From Kibdelosporangium banguiense (GTDB lineage Bacteria > Actinomycetota > Actinomycetes > Mycobacteriales > Pseudonocardiaceae), in NCBI RefSeq assembly GCF_017876405.1, contig NZ_JAGINW010000001.1, positions 8,817,203 through 8,881,202 of the forward strand: a DNA stretch of 64,000 bases, read 5' to 3'. How positions within the stretch are numbered: position 1 is the stretch's first letter; the number at the start of each line of letters is the position of its first letter. The position numbers and the translations under genes were made by a program. Below, one piece after another: positions 41,203 to 49,760 of the stretch. Below the pieces are notes generated by a model that ran no database searches, was not told where the DNA came from, and saw nothing but the letters and a program-made list of their open reading frames with translations.

Positions 41203-41799
41203 ATGAGCAGGGTGACCCGGGGTTTCCAGGGCAGACGGGAGCAGTCCGCCGATCTGCCGCCCGGCCAGTATCTGACGCACGACTTTCCCGTCCTGTCCGC
41301 CGGTCCGACGCCGCGGGTCGACCTGGACACCTGGCAGTTCACCATCACCAACGAGATCGGCACGGACTACTCGTGGACCTGGCATGACCTGCAGCGCCTG
41401 CCGAGCGAACGGCCGACAGTGGACATCCACTGTGTGACCAAGTGGTCCAAGCTACGCACAAGCTGGGAAGGCGTCTCGCTGGACACCTTGTTCGAGTCGG
41501 TCGACAGTGGCGCGGACTACGCGTTCGTCCGCTCGTATGGCGGCTACACGACGAACCTGCCGTTGGAGGATCTGCTCGACGGCAAGGCGTGGCTGGTGCA
41601 CAAGTACGAGGGCGAGGACCTGACGAGCGAGCACGGCGGCCCGATCCGGTTGCTGGTGCCGCACCTGTACCTGTGGAAGTCCGCGAAGTGGGTGCGGGGC
41701 ATCCAGTTGCGGGACGACGATCTGCCGGGGTTCTGGGAAAGCCTGGGGTACCACGAGTACGGCGACCCCTGGCGTGAACAGCGGTACGTGGGCGACTGA
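41203..41799 (+). CDS. Sulfite-oxidase-like molybdopterin oxidoreductase
   Basis: A 198-residue single-domain oxidoreductase of the sulfite oxidase/MsrP fold (Oxidored_molyb). VDIHCVTKWSKLRTSWEGV carries the cysteine that should coordinate molybdenum. GGPIRLLVPHLYLWKSAKWV forms the closing part of the pterin pocket, with LRDDDLPGFWE after it. AGGAGG lies 5 bases before ATG 41203. There is no signal peptide, so it is cytoplasmic, unlike MsrP. The stop overlaps the flavin reductase start by one base (TGATG), and the three genes to 42754 form an operon, suggesting a reductase-fed molybdoenzyme. Substrate unknown. Confidence 0.92.
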   Translation: MSRVTRGFQGRREQSADLPPGQYLTHDFPVLSAGPTPRVDLDTWQFTITNEIGTDYSWTWHDLQRLPSERPTVDIHCVTKWSKLRTSWEGVSLDTLFESVDSGADYAFVRSYGGYTTNLPLEDLLDGKAWLVHKYEGEDLTSEHGGPIRLLVPHLYLWKSAKWVRGIQLRDDDLPGFWESLGYHEYGDPWREQRYVGD

Positions 41800-42494
41800 T
41801 GGTGATCCGACGTCTGCCGTGGCTGGTCGGCACGGTCACCGGGATCCGTGCGGAGACCGCGACCGCCCGGACCATCGTGTTCGATGTGCCGGGCTGGGGC
41901 GGTCACATCCCCGGCCAGCACGTGGACATCCGGTTGACCGCCCCGGACGGCTACAGCACACAGCGCAGCTACTCGATCGCCGCACCCGCCGAGGCGACCC
42001 GGGTCGAGATCATGGTCCAGCTTGTCGAAGGCGGTGAGGTCTCCACGTTCCTGGTGGAGGATCTGCTGATCGGGGACGAGATCGAGCTACGCGGGCCGAT
42101 CGGCGGCTGGTTCACCTGGCAGCCTGGGGACGTCTCCCCTGTCCTGCTGGTCGCCGGTGGCTCGGGCGTGGTGCCGTTGATGGCCATGATCCGTGCGGGC
42201 CGTCCAGTGGATTTCGACCTCGTGTACTCGGTCCGCACCCGCGCCGACGCCTGCTACCTCGACGAACTCTCGCGGCATGGGCTCAACCACTCGGTGGTGT
42301 ACACCCGCGAGGAGAGCGGCGATGGCAGACCGGCCGGCCGGATCGGCCCGCAAGACCTGCCCTCGAGCCCGGCCGGGCGGACTTATGTCTGCGGCCCGAC
42401 GGGTTTCGTGGAAGCGGTGACCAAGCTGCTGCTCGATCAGGGCAGCGACCCGGACACCATCCGAACTGAACGATTCGGTCCCAGCGGAGGCTGA
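41799..42494 (+). CDS. Ferredoxin-reductase-type FAD/NAD(P) oxidoreductase
   Basis: A 231-residue reductase. The FAD-binding barrel has the motif QRSYSIAA, and GPIGGWFTW comes before the NAD(P) domain. The cofactor-binding loop is LLVAGGSGVVPLMAMIRAG, and the NAD(P)-ribose end is YVCGPTGFVEAVTKLLLDQG. No iron-sulfur domain follows. It is coupled to the molybdopterin enzyme and probably delivers electrons from NAD(P)H to or from it. Length and motifs are typical. Confidence 0.93.
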   Translation: MVIRRLPWLVGTVTGIRAETATARTIVFDVPGWGGHIPGQHVDIRLTAPDGYSTQRSYSIAAPAEATRVEIMVQLVEGGEVSTFLVEDLLIGDEIELRGPIGGWFTWQPGDVSPVLLVAGGSGVVPLMAMIRAGRPVDFDLVYSVRTRADACYLDELSRHGLNHSVVYTREESGDGRPAGRIGPQDLPSSPAGRTYVCGPTGFVEAVTKLLLDQGSDPDTIRTERFGPSGG

Positions 42495-42496
42495 CC

Positions 42497-42754
42497 ATGG
42501 ATTACGTCGACGGCAACGCGGCTGCCGGATTGTTCGCCGAGGCACTCGGTATCGACGCGTCGGTGCTGGTCATGACGTGTGACGGCTGTGGCCGGTCCGG
42601 CCGGTTCGCCGACCTGCACGTCTACGACCGCGGGCCGGGTGTGGTCGCGCGCTGCCCAGGCTGCGAGGAGGTCACCGCACGTGTGGTGCGGACACCGACC
42701 GAGATCTGGCTGGACCTGCGTGGCTCCCGGTCGGTGCGGATACCGATCACGTGA
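42497..42754 (+). CDS. Small zinc-ribbon protein, DUF6510-like
   Basis: An 85-residue protein. Two CxxC pairs, TCDGCGRSG near residue 29 and RCPGCEEV near 53, form a probable zinc ribbon, followed by strands ending RSVRIPI. It starts two bases after the flavin reductase stop. The trio molybdopterin oxidoreductase, flavin reductase and this zinc-ribbon protein is common in actinomycetes, which suggests a small accessory or electron-transfer role. Function not established. Confidence 0.85.
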   Translation: MDYVDGNAAAGLFAEALGIDASVLVMTCDGCGRSGRFADLHVYDRGPGVVARCPGCEEVTARVVRTPTEIWLDLRGSRSVRIPIT

Positions 42755-42772
42755 TCGGCGTGGCCGCGATCG

Positions 42773-43276
42773 CTACTTCGCGCCCAGCTGCCACTCCGGC
42801 CTGATGTAGTGACAGGTGTACCCGTTCGGGTACCGCTCCAGGTAGTCCTGGTGCTCCGGCTCGGCCTCCCAGAAGTCGCCGGCCTGGGTGACCTCGGTGA
42901 CGACCTTTCCTGGCCACTTGCCGGAGGCGTCCACGTCCGCGATCGTGCTCTCGGCGACCTTCTTCTGCTCGTCGCTCTCGTAGTAGATCGCCGACCGGTA
43001 GCTCATGCCGATGTCGTTGCCCTGGCGGTTGCGTGTGGTCGGGTCGTGGATCTGGAAGAAGAACTCCAGGATCTGCCGGTAGGACAGCTGGGCCGGGTCG
43101 AAGACGATCTCGATCCCCTCGGCGTGCGTGCCGTGGTTGCGGTAGGTCGCGTTGGGGACGTCGCCGCCCGTGTAACCCACTCGTGTGGAGATCACGCCCG
43201 GGTGGCGGCGGAACAGGTCCTGCATGCCCCAGAAGCAGCCACCGGCAAGGATCGCCTTCTCGGTCGCTGTGGCCAT
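42773..43276 (-). CDS. msrA: Peptide methionine (S)-S-oxide reductase
   Basis: A 167-residue MsrA. The catalytic motif GGCFWGMQDLFRRHPGV lies at residues 12-28 with the nucleophilic cysteine, followed by GYTGGDVPNATYRNHGTHAEGIE, which holds the conserved tyrosine and glutamate (split here as GYTGGD and HAEGIEI). The C-terminal part has FFQIHDPTTRNRQGNDIG. It reduces methionine-S-sulfoxide in proteins with thioredoxin. It is transcribed opposite to the molybdoenzyme operon. No fused MsrB domain. Confidence 0.95.
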   Translation of the reverse strand: MATATEKAILAGGCFWGMQDLFRRHPGVISTRVGYTGGDVPNATYRNHGTHAEGIEIVFDPAQLSYRQILEFFFQIHDPTTRNRQGNDIGMSYRSAIYYESDEQKKVAESTIADVDASGKWPGKVVTEVTQAGDFWEAEPEHQDYLERYPNGYTCHYIRPEWQLGAK

Positions 43277-43313
43277 TTTCTCGCTCCGCTCTGTTGCTTG
43301 ATGGGTGCCCGCT

Positions 43314-44504
43314 TCACCTAACGCTTTCGCGCCGCGCAGTCATCCCGGCCGTCACGAGCAGTATGAGGCCAAGCGCCGACATCGCCAGGCACATCAGGTA
43401 CGCCGTCCGGTAGCCGATCTCCTGCGCGAGCCCGAGCAGCGGGCCGGAGACCATCACGCCGACGGTGATCGTGTTGGTGTACAAGGTGGTGGTGAGGCCC
43501 GGCCGGTCCGGCGCGAGGGCCTGGAAGTACGAGATGCCCACACCCATGATCGCCGAGATGACGATGGCGTTGAGCACCTGCGCGACCGCGACCTGCGCCG
43601 TGCTGGAGGTCGTGAACATCACAACGTGGTAGGCAAGCGCGACGACGGCGCCGAAGCACACGATCCGGTGCTGCTCGATCCTGACCGCGAGCATGCCGAA
43701 TCCGAGGATCAGCGGGATCTCCAAGGCCGCGCACAAGCCCAGGATCAGCCCGGCATCACCGGCGGTGCCATGCAGGACGTCCGTGACGAGCAACGGCACG
43801 GCGTTCACACTCAGCGTCACCGAGCCCTGTAGCAGGACGAACGCCGCCACGGCCAGCACCACCTGCGGCCGGAGCATCCCCCTGTCGCTGTCAGCCTGGC
43901 CAGTCGTCGCGCTGCCGAGCTCCGGCAACCGCATGGTCACCACCGCGACCAGGCCGTAGAACCCCGCACTCGCCAGGTAGAGCCCGACATACCCGGTCTT
44001 GGCCATCAGCAGCGCGGCCAGCGGAGGTCCGCCGACCCAGGCGAGCGACAGCAACGTCCGGAAGCCGCTGATCACCAGCGGCGCCCGCGTTGAGCTGCTG
44101 CGTTCCGTCGCCTGCCGCGCATATGCGAACACCTGCGACAACAGCGACGAGGCCACCGCCAGCAGCGTGACCGAAACCGCCAGCAGTATCCAGTAGTTCC
44201 GCAGCACGGCGAAGAGTGCGGAACCCCCAGCGCCCGCAGCACCACCCACCACAAGCAGGTTCCGCCGCACCGCGCGGCTGTCGGACACCCGTCCGAGCAC
44301 CGTGCTCGCCACCAGGCCGGCCAATGGCGAGATCAGCAGGAACGTCCCCAGGGCCACCGGGCTCGCGCCGACTTCCGTGGTGAGGAACAGCGCCATGAAC
44401 GGCATGGCCAACGCCATGGCAAGGCCGACCGCGACACTCGCCGACGCCAACGGGAGGAGGGACTTCAGACTCAACGGGGAGCGGGTCTCGCTCGCAACAG
44501 TCAC
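43314..44504 (-). CDS. MFS transporter, sugar-efflux (SET) type
   Basis: A 396-residue permease with 12 hydrophobic segments. The loop motif VLGRVSDSRAVRRNLL between segments 2 and 3 is the MFS signature. The overall pattern (AVGLAMALAMPFMALFLTTE at the start, SYFQALAPDRPGLTTTLYTN in segment 10-11) matches the sugar efflux transporter SET group. It is 37 bases after the start side of msrA on the same strand and may be read first on a shared mRNA. Exported compound unknown, possibly sugars or their analogues. Confidence 0.9.
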   Translation of the reverse strand: MTVASETRSPLSLKSLLPLASASVAVGLAMALAMPFMALFLTTEVGASPVALGTFLLISPLAGLVASTVLGRVSDSRAVRRNLLVVGGAAGAGGSALFAVLRNYWILLAVSVTLLAVASSLLSQVFAYARQATERSSSTRAPLVISGFRTLLSLAWVGGPPLAALLMAKTGYVGLYLASAGFYGLVAVVTMRLPELGSATTGQADSDRGMLRPQVVLAVAAFVLLQGSVTLSVNAVPLLVTDVLHGTAGDAGLILGLCAALEIPLILGFGMLAVRIEQHRIVCFGAVVALAYHVVMFTTSSTAQVAVAQVLNAIVISAIMGVGISYFQALAPDRPGLTTTLYTNTITVGVMVSGPLLGLAQEIGYRTAYLMCLAMSALGLILLVTAGMTARRESVR

Positions 44505-44552
44505 CCGATCATCCTCACCGGATGGCCGGGACCGCCTGAAATCGTTTTCTCA

Positions 44553-45215
44553 TCATGTGAGCTGGTAGCAACGGCCCGACTGGTAAAGATCACCGGCGGT
44601 GACCGGCAGGCCGGCGGGCGGGTTCACCACGTACGGCCGGTCACCTTGGCGGGCCAGGGACTTGGTGCAGTCGACCAGGCCCTGATCATTGGCCGGTCCG
44701 GCCCATAAGTTGACCGACGCGCCCGAACACTGCGGGCAGAGATCCTCGAGAATGAAGTACCGCTTCACCTCCGGCACATAGATTTTCGTGCCGGGCTTGT
44801 ACTTGTCCTCACCGGCGGCGAAGGTCAACGGGTCATCGAACGTGCCTGTACCGCCCGCCTGGCCATGCAGGACATTCGGGTACGCGATGGCGCGGCTCCC
44901 GCGCGGCTCGTTGGTGCGAGCGCCGTAGTAGTTGATACGCCCCTGAGCGTTGGGAACAGGCGCTTGTTGTTCAGCACGTGTCGGTGGTGTTGTGGGTTTC
45001 GTCGACGATGTCGGTGTTGTGGTGATCGGCGCCGCAGGCGGAATGATCGTCACCATCGTCAACGGCCGGGAAGGGGTGAAAGTGGGTTCTTCGGCTGATG
45101 GAATCGGGACCGAAAGACTGACCGGCTGGCGTTCCCGGTCACCGGAGAAGATCAGGATCGCCACGAGAACAAGAGCGAGAACCACCCCGCCCGCCACGGC
45201 CACCTTGCGTCGCAT
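44553..45215 (-). CDS. Exported protein of unknown function with Pro/Thr linker
   Basis: A 220-residue protein with one N-terminal hydrophobic anchor (VAVAGGVVLALVLVAILIF). A low-complexity Pro/Thr/Ser linker (about residues 40-85, ITTTPTSSTKPTTPPTR) leads to a C-terminal globular domain starting INYYGARTNEPRG. That domain has four cysteines, two in LEDLCPQCSGASVNLW and two later, and resembles a double-psi barrel or expansin-like fold by its GTKIYVPEVKRYFI strand pattern. I do not recognise a named family. It is divergent from the DUF1080 lipoprotein gene. Confidence 0.8.
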   Translation of the reverse strand: MRRKVAVAGGVVLALVLVAILIFSGDRERQPVSLSVPIPSAEEPTFTPSRPLTMVTIIPPAAPITTTPTSSTKPTTPPTRAEQQAPVPNAQGRINYYGARTNEPRGSRAIAYPNVLHGQAGGTGTFDDPLTFAAGEDKYKPGTKIYVPEVKRYFILEDLCPQCSGASVNLWAGPANDQGLVDCTKSLARQGDRPYVVNPPAGLPVTAGDLYQSGRCYQLT

Positions 45216-45318
45216 TCAGCTGTCCCTGGTTGTCCCTCTGAGCCAGCGAACCTATCGGACGACAGAACTGCGAACAAGATTCACACGTACGCCGCGTATA
45301 TCCCGGTACAAACCAAGG

Positions 45319-45903
45319 ATGCGATTCCTGGTGTGTCTCAGCGCAGTGCTGTTGACAGCCTGCAGCACCGACAACGGCTGGCGACAAGCCGGCCCAGGAG
45401 GATTCATCAGCGAAAACGGCGTACTCACCTCCCACGGGGGAATGGGCCTGTACTGGTATTCGGCGGCGGCGTACGACTCCTACACCCTGACCCTCGACTG
45501 GCGCCTGACCGGCGACGACAACTCTGGAATATTCCTGGGCTTCCCGCCGAGCGACGACCCGATCTCAGCGGTGGACCACGGCTACGAGATCCAGATCGAC
45601 GCCACCGACGAACCCGCGAAGACCACCGGCGCCGTCTACGGTTTCCAGTCCGCCGACATCCCGGCCCGGGACAAGGCGCTGCACCCTCCCGGTGAGTGGA
45701 ACACATTCTCGATAAAGGTGACCGGCGAACACCTCCGGGTGACCCTCAACGGCACAAAGATCAACGAATTCACCGGCACAGATCCGTCCCGGAGCCTGGC
45801 CGGCCACATCGGCCTGCAAAACCACAGCTCAGAAGACCAAGTCTCCTTCCGCAACATCCAGATCACCCCGGATCCGGCCCCCGGAACGAATGCAGTGAGG
45901 TAA
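45319..45903 (+). CDS. DUF1080 (3-keto-disaccharide hydrolase-like) lipoprotein
   Basis: A 194-residue lipoprotein with signal MRFLVCLSAVLLTACS; LTAC is the lipobox. The rest is one LamG/concanavalin-like DUF1080 domain: GGMGLYWYSAAAYDSYTLTL, NSGIFLGFP, HGYEIQIDATDEPAKTTGAV, GEWNTFSIKVTGEHLRVTLN and GHIGLQNHSSEDQVSFRNI. Related proteins hydrolyse 3-keto-glycosides or bind sugars. Several active forms have extra C-terminal parts, absent here. Its 3' end overlaps the acetyltransferase gene on the other strand by 41 bases. Confidence 0.9.
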   Translation: MRFLVCLSAVLLTACSTDNGWRQAGPGGFISENGVLTSHGGMGLYWYSAAAYDSYTLTLDWRLTGDDNSGIFLGFPPSDDPISAVDHGYEIQIDATDEPAKTTGAVYGFQSADIPARDKALHPPGEWNTFSIKVTGEHLRVTLNGTKINEFTGTDPSRSLAGHIGLQNHSSEDQVSFRNIQITPDPAPGTNAVR

Positions 45904-46417
45904 CGGCGAGCGTCTGCTCCGCCTCATACGCCTGAAAAGTGGACACCTCTTCGAAACCCAGCCGGCCGGCCAGTTTCCGGGCGCGGTGGTTGGCCGTCTG
46001 GGTCGTGACCAGGACCGGCTGGTCGGGCAACTCTTCCGCTGCTGCACGCAATATGGCTGTCGAGGCCTCGAATGCGAGTCCACTGCCCCAGGCGTTGCGC
46101 CGCAACACATAGGAGAGCTCCAGTTCCTCCCCCTTGGGATCGACATGCCCGGGGAGGTCGGCCGCGCGAGGGCTGAACCCCAGCATGCCGACGAACTCGT
46201 CAGTCTGTTTGTCGGCGATGATGTAGCCGCCCGGCAATGCGGCCGCGCCGAACTGGTCGAGGAACTGTTCAACGGCCGAGCGAGGTCGAGGCCCGCCGAG
46301 GTAGGCCCTGACCTCGGGATCGGTGAATACCTCGATAAGCCCTTCGCGGTCGGTGTCCCGCATCTTGCGCAGGACCAGCCGATCCGACTCGATGACATCA
46401 GCGGACAAACTCGTCAT
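45863..46417 (-). CDS. GNAT-family N-acetyltransferase (RimJ/RimL type)
   Basis: A 184-residue acetyltransferase from ATG 46417. The N-terminal strand IESDRLVLRKMRDTD is typical of the RimJ/RimL branch. ELELSYVLRRNAWGSGLAFEA forms the acetyl-CoA-binding region (the pyrophosphate loop is Q/RxxGxG/A-like, here RNAWGSGLA), and VLVTTQTANHRARKLAGRLG follows. A longer start at 46450 is possible. The ATG shares a CATG tetranucleotide with the start of the divergent DUF4132 fragment. Substrate unknown. Confidence 0.88.
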   Translation of the reverse strand: MTSLSADVIESDRLVLRKMRDTDREGLIEVFTDPEVRAYLGGPRPRSAVEQFLDQFGAAALPGGYIIADKQTDEFVGMLGFSPRAADLPGHVDPKGEELELSYVLRRNAWGSGLAFEASTAILRAAAEELPDQPVLVTTQTANHRARKLAGRLGFEEVSTFQAYEAEQTLAVTSLHSFRGPDPG

Positions 46418-46946
46418 GGAACTTGATCTTCCCATAACTGCGGCGTTCACAAACAGTTCTGGTTACATCGAAAGCCACGTGCCGCCTCTGGTGTTCAGCG
46501 AGGCGATGCGGGACGTGGACCTGTTCGTCGGCGTCGCCTCCATCGCGCTGGATCCGAACTGGGCGGACCGCGGCGACGACCCGCACCTGGGCTACTGGCA
46601 CAAGGTCTCCTTCGGGGAGCTGACCGCCCGCGCCCAGGTCCGCCGGGACGTACTGGCCAGAATCCTGCCCAAGATGGCCGTCGCCGGCCAGGTGGAACTG
46701 GCCGACCGGCACGTCCTGGTACGCGGCAGACTCGCCAGCTACAAGATCCACCTGGGTTCGGCGAACATCCTCATCGAGCCGGGCAACCGCTACCTGTGCA
46801 TCGTTCCCAGCAGAGGCAAGGGCAAGAAGGTCATGCTGCCGTTCGACGGAGACGACGTCCTCAGCGTGATCCTCGCCAAGATCGTGCTGCTCGCCGCGGA
46901 CCACAAGATCACCGACCAGACGATCCTGAGCCAGCTCCCCCGGTGA
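46416..46946 (+). pseudogene. C-terminal fragment of a DUF4132 protein
   Basis: A 176-residue frame beginning MELDLPITAAFTNSSGYIES. The stretch with SEAMRDVDLFVGVASIALDP, SFGELTARAQVRRDVLARIL, YKIHLGSANILIEPGNRYLC and MLPFDGDDVLSVILAKIVLL matches the conserved end of DUF4132 proteins, which normally have 800 or more residues. The rest of the protein is not found nearby on either strand. It looks like a stranded 3' remnant. It could still be translated from ATG 46416, whose CATG also serves the divergent acetyltransferase. The 3' end overlaps the convergent hydrolase gene by 38 bases. Confidence 0.65.
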
Positions 46947-48027
46947 TCACTTGTTGCACCTCCGGGAAGCGTGGCGATGGGCCGTCGAGCAAGGGTTGGG
47001 GGCGGTGCCGTAGATGCAGGTCAACAAACGCGGCCACATAAGTACGGACGATCTCAACGACTCGTGTGCCTGGCAGTGGCTGAGGCGGCCTGCCTAGCCA
47101 TTCGACGACAACCGCGGCGTCGCTGACTGAGGCGTGTTGCATGTCCGGCACATGCAGCCAGCGTCGCCAGCCGGTGAGGTGCGGCCAGGTCCTGTCCCAG
47201 TCAGGGCGGTGTCCCGGGCTTCGGTCTTCGGCGCTCATCAGGAGAAACGGTCGTGTGAGGTCCTGGGTGAGTGCCGGTTGGAAGGAGCCGTCCAGGTTGA
47301 TCCCAGCGTCCACGCGCGAGTCCGCGAGCATTGTCGCGGCGGCGGCCGCCCCGCCTATCGAGTGGCCTACGGCAGCGATTCGGTTGGTGTCGATCAGGTT
47401 CGGATACCAGGCGAGCACGCGGTCCAGCACGAACGAGATGTCCAGGGCTCGGCTGGCGATGATTGCCGCGCCGCTCGCTCCTCCGTTGCACACCACACAC
47501 GCGGCTACACGCCCGTCAGGGAACGTGACCGCCGCCCCTTCGTAGGTGTGGTCGATGCCGGCCACGACGTACCCACGGCTGGCCAGGTCCTCGGCCAGTG
47601 TCGTCAACGTCCAGCGTGGGAAAGCCAAGCCGGGCGACAGAACGACCAGGGGCAACCGGTGAGGTGCGCGCAACGGCGGCGCGTCGGCACGCGCGTGGGT
47701 ACGGACCTTGGTCAGCGCATCCGAAGGGACATCGGTAAATCCGTACAGGTTCAACAGCAGCCGGGACTCCTCGGCGGTGGCGTACGGCACGCGATCACCG
47801 TGCGCCGCCGCGGCCGGGTACCACATCGAGACCATGAGCTCCCGCGGACCGGTAGGTACCCACGGATCTGTCCGACCCTCGTCGACAAGATGCAGCTGGG
47901 TCCAGCCGATCGGGTGCTGTCCGGTCGGCGCGGGCAGCACCAGCTCGCGTGGTGAGGCGTCGGCCGGCGCGACGAGCACTGTGGCCGTCATCAAACCGAC
48001 GATCACCGCCATGAACTTGCGTTTCAT
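46909..48027 (-). CDS. Secreted alpha/beta hydrolase (PAF-acetylhydrolase-like)
   Basis: A 372-residue hydrolase with signal peptide MKRKFMAVIVGLMTATVLVA. The oxyanion/PAF-AH-like segment LPLVVLSPGLAFPRWTLTTL precedes YVVAGIDHTYEGAAVTFPDG. The nucleophile elbow is VGHSIGGAAAAATM (GHSIGG), the acid is in LNLDGSFQ or LMSAEDR, and the histidine is in DMQHASVSD. ATG 48027 is chosen because AAGGAGAT lies just upstream. Similar actinomycete proteins hydrolyse short ester or lipid substrates. It overlaps the DUF4132 remnant at the 3' end. Confidence 0.9.
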   Translation of the reverse strand: MKRKFMAVIVGLMTATVLVAPADASPRELVLPAPTGQHPIGWTQLHLVDEGRTDPWVPTGPRELMVSMWYPAAAAHGDRVPYATAEESRLLLNLYGFTDVPSDALTKVRTHARADAPPLRAPHRLPLVVLSPGLAFPRWTLTTLAEDLASRGYVVAGIDHTYEGAAVTFPDGRVAACVVCNGGASGAAIIASRALDISFVLDRVLAWYPNLIDTNRIAAVGHSIGGAAAAATMLADSRVDAGINLDGSFQPALTQDLTRPFLLMSAEDRSPGHRPDWDRTWPHLTGWRRWLHVPDMQHASVSDAAVVVEWLGRPPQPLPGTRVVEIVRTYVAAFVDLHLRHRPQPLLDGPSPRFPEVQQVITGGAGSGSSGR

Positions 48028-48152
48028 TCTCGATCTCCTTGTCGGGTCGGTCGCCAAGGCTAGGAACCCGGGCTGTGCCGGGGCATCTGTCCTTCGTCAC
48101 CCTGACTTTCGTCAGGGGCACGGCAACCGTCCGGGTTTGTATCGTGGGCCGG

Positions 48153-49103
48153 GTGCGAAACCGGCCGGTAGACCTGATCTGGGTGCCGCTACTACTGCTG
48201 TCGGCCGGACTGTCCCTGGTGGTCGCGCTGACGTTCGACGGCGAAGGCTGGCTGGCAGTGCCGATGGCCGTGCTGGCCTATCTGGCAGGCCTGCGGATGG
48301 CGTCGCTTTCGTTGGCGCTGTGGGTGTTCGCCGCCGTGACAGTCACCGGCCTCGTGCTGGGGTTCTGGCGCTCGCCCGACCCGCTCTCGCCTTGGCTTTC
48401 AGTGGTGTTCGTCGAGTTCGCCGCCTCGGTGCTGCCATGGTGGGCCGGCCGTTACCAACGTTTGAGCGCCGAGCAGCGTGAACGCGAACGCGGTGCCGCC
48501 GCCGAGGAGGCCCGGCTGCATGAGCGGGCCCGGATCGCGCAGGACATGCACGACTCGCTCGGCCATGAGCTTGCGCTGATCGCGCTGCACAGCGGCGCGC
48601 TGGAGCTCACGGCCGGCCTCAATGACAAGCAACGCCAAGCCGCAAGTGACGTGCGGGCGGGCGCTGTCCGGGCCACCCAACGGTTACATGAGATCGTTCA
48701 AGTTCTCGGCAGTGCGGACGCAGCGGCCGCGCTGCGTCCGGCGGACGAAAGCATCGACGTACTTGTCAGGCGGGCCACCGCGGCCGGCTTGCGGGTGCGT
48801 CTCACGGGTGAAGTCCCTATATGGTCGCCCATAGTGAGCCAGGCCGCCCACCGCGTCGTCCGAAACTACCGCGACGCAGGTATCTCAGCAGCTCAAGCAC
48901 GGCAACGGGTCGAGACACTGACCGAACGCGAACGCGACGTCCTCGCACTGCTCGGTGCCGGCCACTCCAACGCCGAGATCGCCCGCACCTTGTACATCGT
49001 CGAGGGAACAGTGAAAGCCCACGTCAGCTCCATACTGGACAAACTGCGGGCCCGTAACCGGGTCCAGGCCGCCATCCTGGCCTACGAAGCCGGTGTGACC
49101 TGA
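48153..49103 (+). CDS. Histidine kinase - LuxR output fusion protein (deletion fusion)
   Basis: A 316-residue protein starting with GTG. Residues 1-100 form a small membrane domain (five hydrophobic stretches). Residues about 105-195 are a HisKA_3 dimerisation domain with the phospho-acceptor in QDMHDSLGHELALI (His near 133). From VSQAAHRVV, where the ATPase N-box should follow, the sequence changes to RNYRDAGISAAQARQRVE. Then comes a complete LuxR helix-turn-helix (LTERERDVLALLGAGHSNAEIARTLYIVEGTVKAHVSSILDKL). The whole ATPase domain and receiver domain of a normal pair are absent. It looks like an in-frame deletion between adjacent kinase and regulator genes. It may bind DNA constitutively at the membrane or be inactive. 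Confidence 0.85.
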   Translation: MRNRPVDLIWVPLLLLSAGLSLVVALTFDGEGWLAVPMAVLAYLAGLRMASLSLALWVFAAVTVTGLVLGFWRSPDPLSPWLSVVFVEFAASVLPWWAGRYQRLSAEQRERERGAAAEEARLHERARIAQDMHDSLGHELALIALHSGALELTAGLNDKQRQAASDVRAGAVRATQRLHEIVQVLGSADAAAALRPADESIDVLVRRATAAGLRVRLTGEVPIWSPIVSQAAHRVVRNYRDAGISAAQARQRVETLTERERDVLALLGAGHSNAEIARTLYIVEGTVKAHVSSILDKLRARNRVQAAILAYEAGVT

Positions 49104-49751
49104 TCAGAATCCGTGATCCCAGCGCACGTCGGTGGCGGCCAATGAGGACAAGGCGTCGGGTGAGCGAGCACCGGCGAGGATGCCGACATCGTCAGGCCCG
49201 TTGTGGGATGTGGACACCACCAGGTCAGACGTGACGTAGAAGCGGGTCGGATCGCCGGGCCACTGCCAGGGTTCCAGCGGTACCTCCCGCAGCGGCGTGA
49301 TCACCTGGTCCGCCAAAGCTGCCGAAGCGGACCAGCAGAAAGCCTGTGCAGCCGCCGACATGATGGCCTCCAGCAGGCAGAACTGGATCAGGAATCCGCT
49401 GAGCGACTCCCGCTCGGCCACCGGGGCGACGCCGTCGCTGACCACCCACACGGCTGGGTCGTCCTCGGCCGGGTCGATCATCCACGAGAGGTTCCCCTGG
49501 TTCTCCGCGGCGAACACCAGCAATCCCTCGTGCGGATCGGTTCGTAGCCGATCAGGTGGGTAGATGCTGTTCTGTTCCCCCAGCACTTGCGGGCGGCCGG
49601 CAGCTATGGCGTACAACTCCGCCAACGCGGCCGGCACGCCGGGCATCCGGGCCGCTTCGGGTGGCGGGCCGGGGTACCACGTGAGGAGGAATTCGCGCAT
49701 CGCGGCGATCCGGTCTGTGGCCAGGAGATCCAGCCACGCCTGGTCTTTCAC
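49104..49751 (-). CDS. SMI1/KNR4-like protein, function unknown
   Basis: A 215-residue soluble protein. The pattern PGVPAALAELYAIAAGRPQV, then LLVFAAENQGNLSWMIDPAED with PAVWVVSDGV, is that of SMI1/KNR4 (SUKH) immunity-type domains in actinomycetes. SUKH proteins often neutralise contact-delivered toxins, but no toxin gene is adjacent. The stop codon sits directly against the stop of the convergent fusion kinase. The family call is by pattern only. Confidence 0.75.
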   Translation of the reverse strand: MKDQAWLDLLATDRIAAMREFLLTWYPGPPPEAARMPGVPAALAELYAIAAGRPQVLGEQNSIYPPDRLRTDPHEGLLVFAAENQGNLSWMIDPAEDDPAVWVVSDGVAPVAERESLSGFLIQFCLLEAIMSAAAQAFCWSASAALADQVITPLREVPLEPWQWPGDPTRFYVTSDLVVSTSHNGPDDVGILAGARSPDALSSLAATDVRWDHGF

Positions 49752-49760
49752 GCCGTAAGG

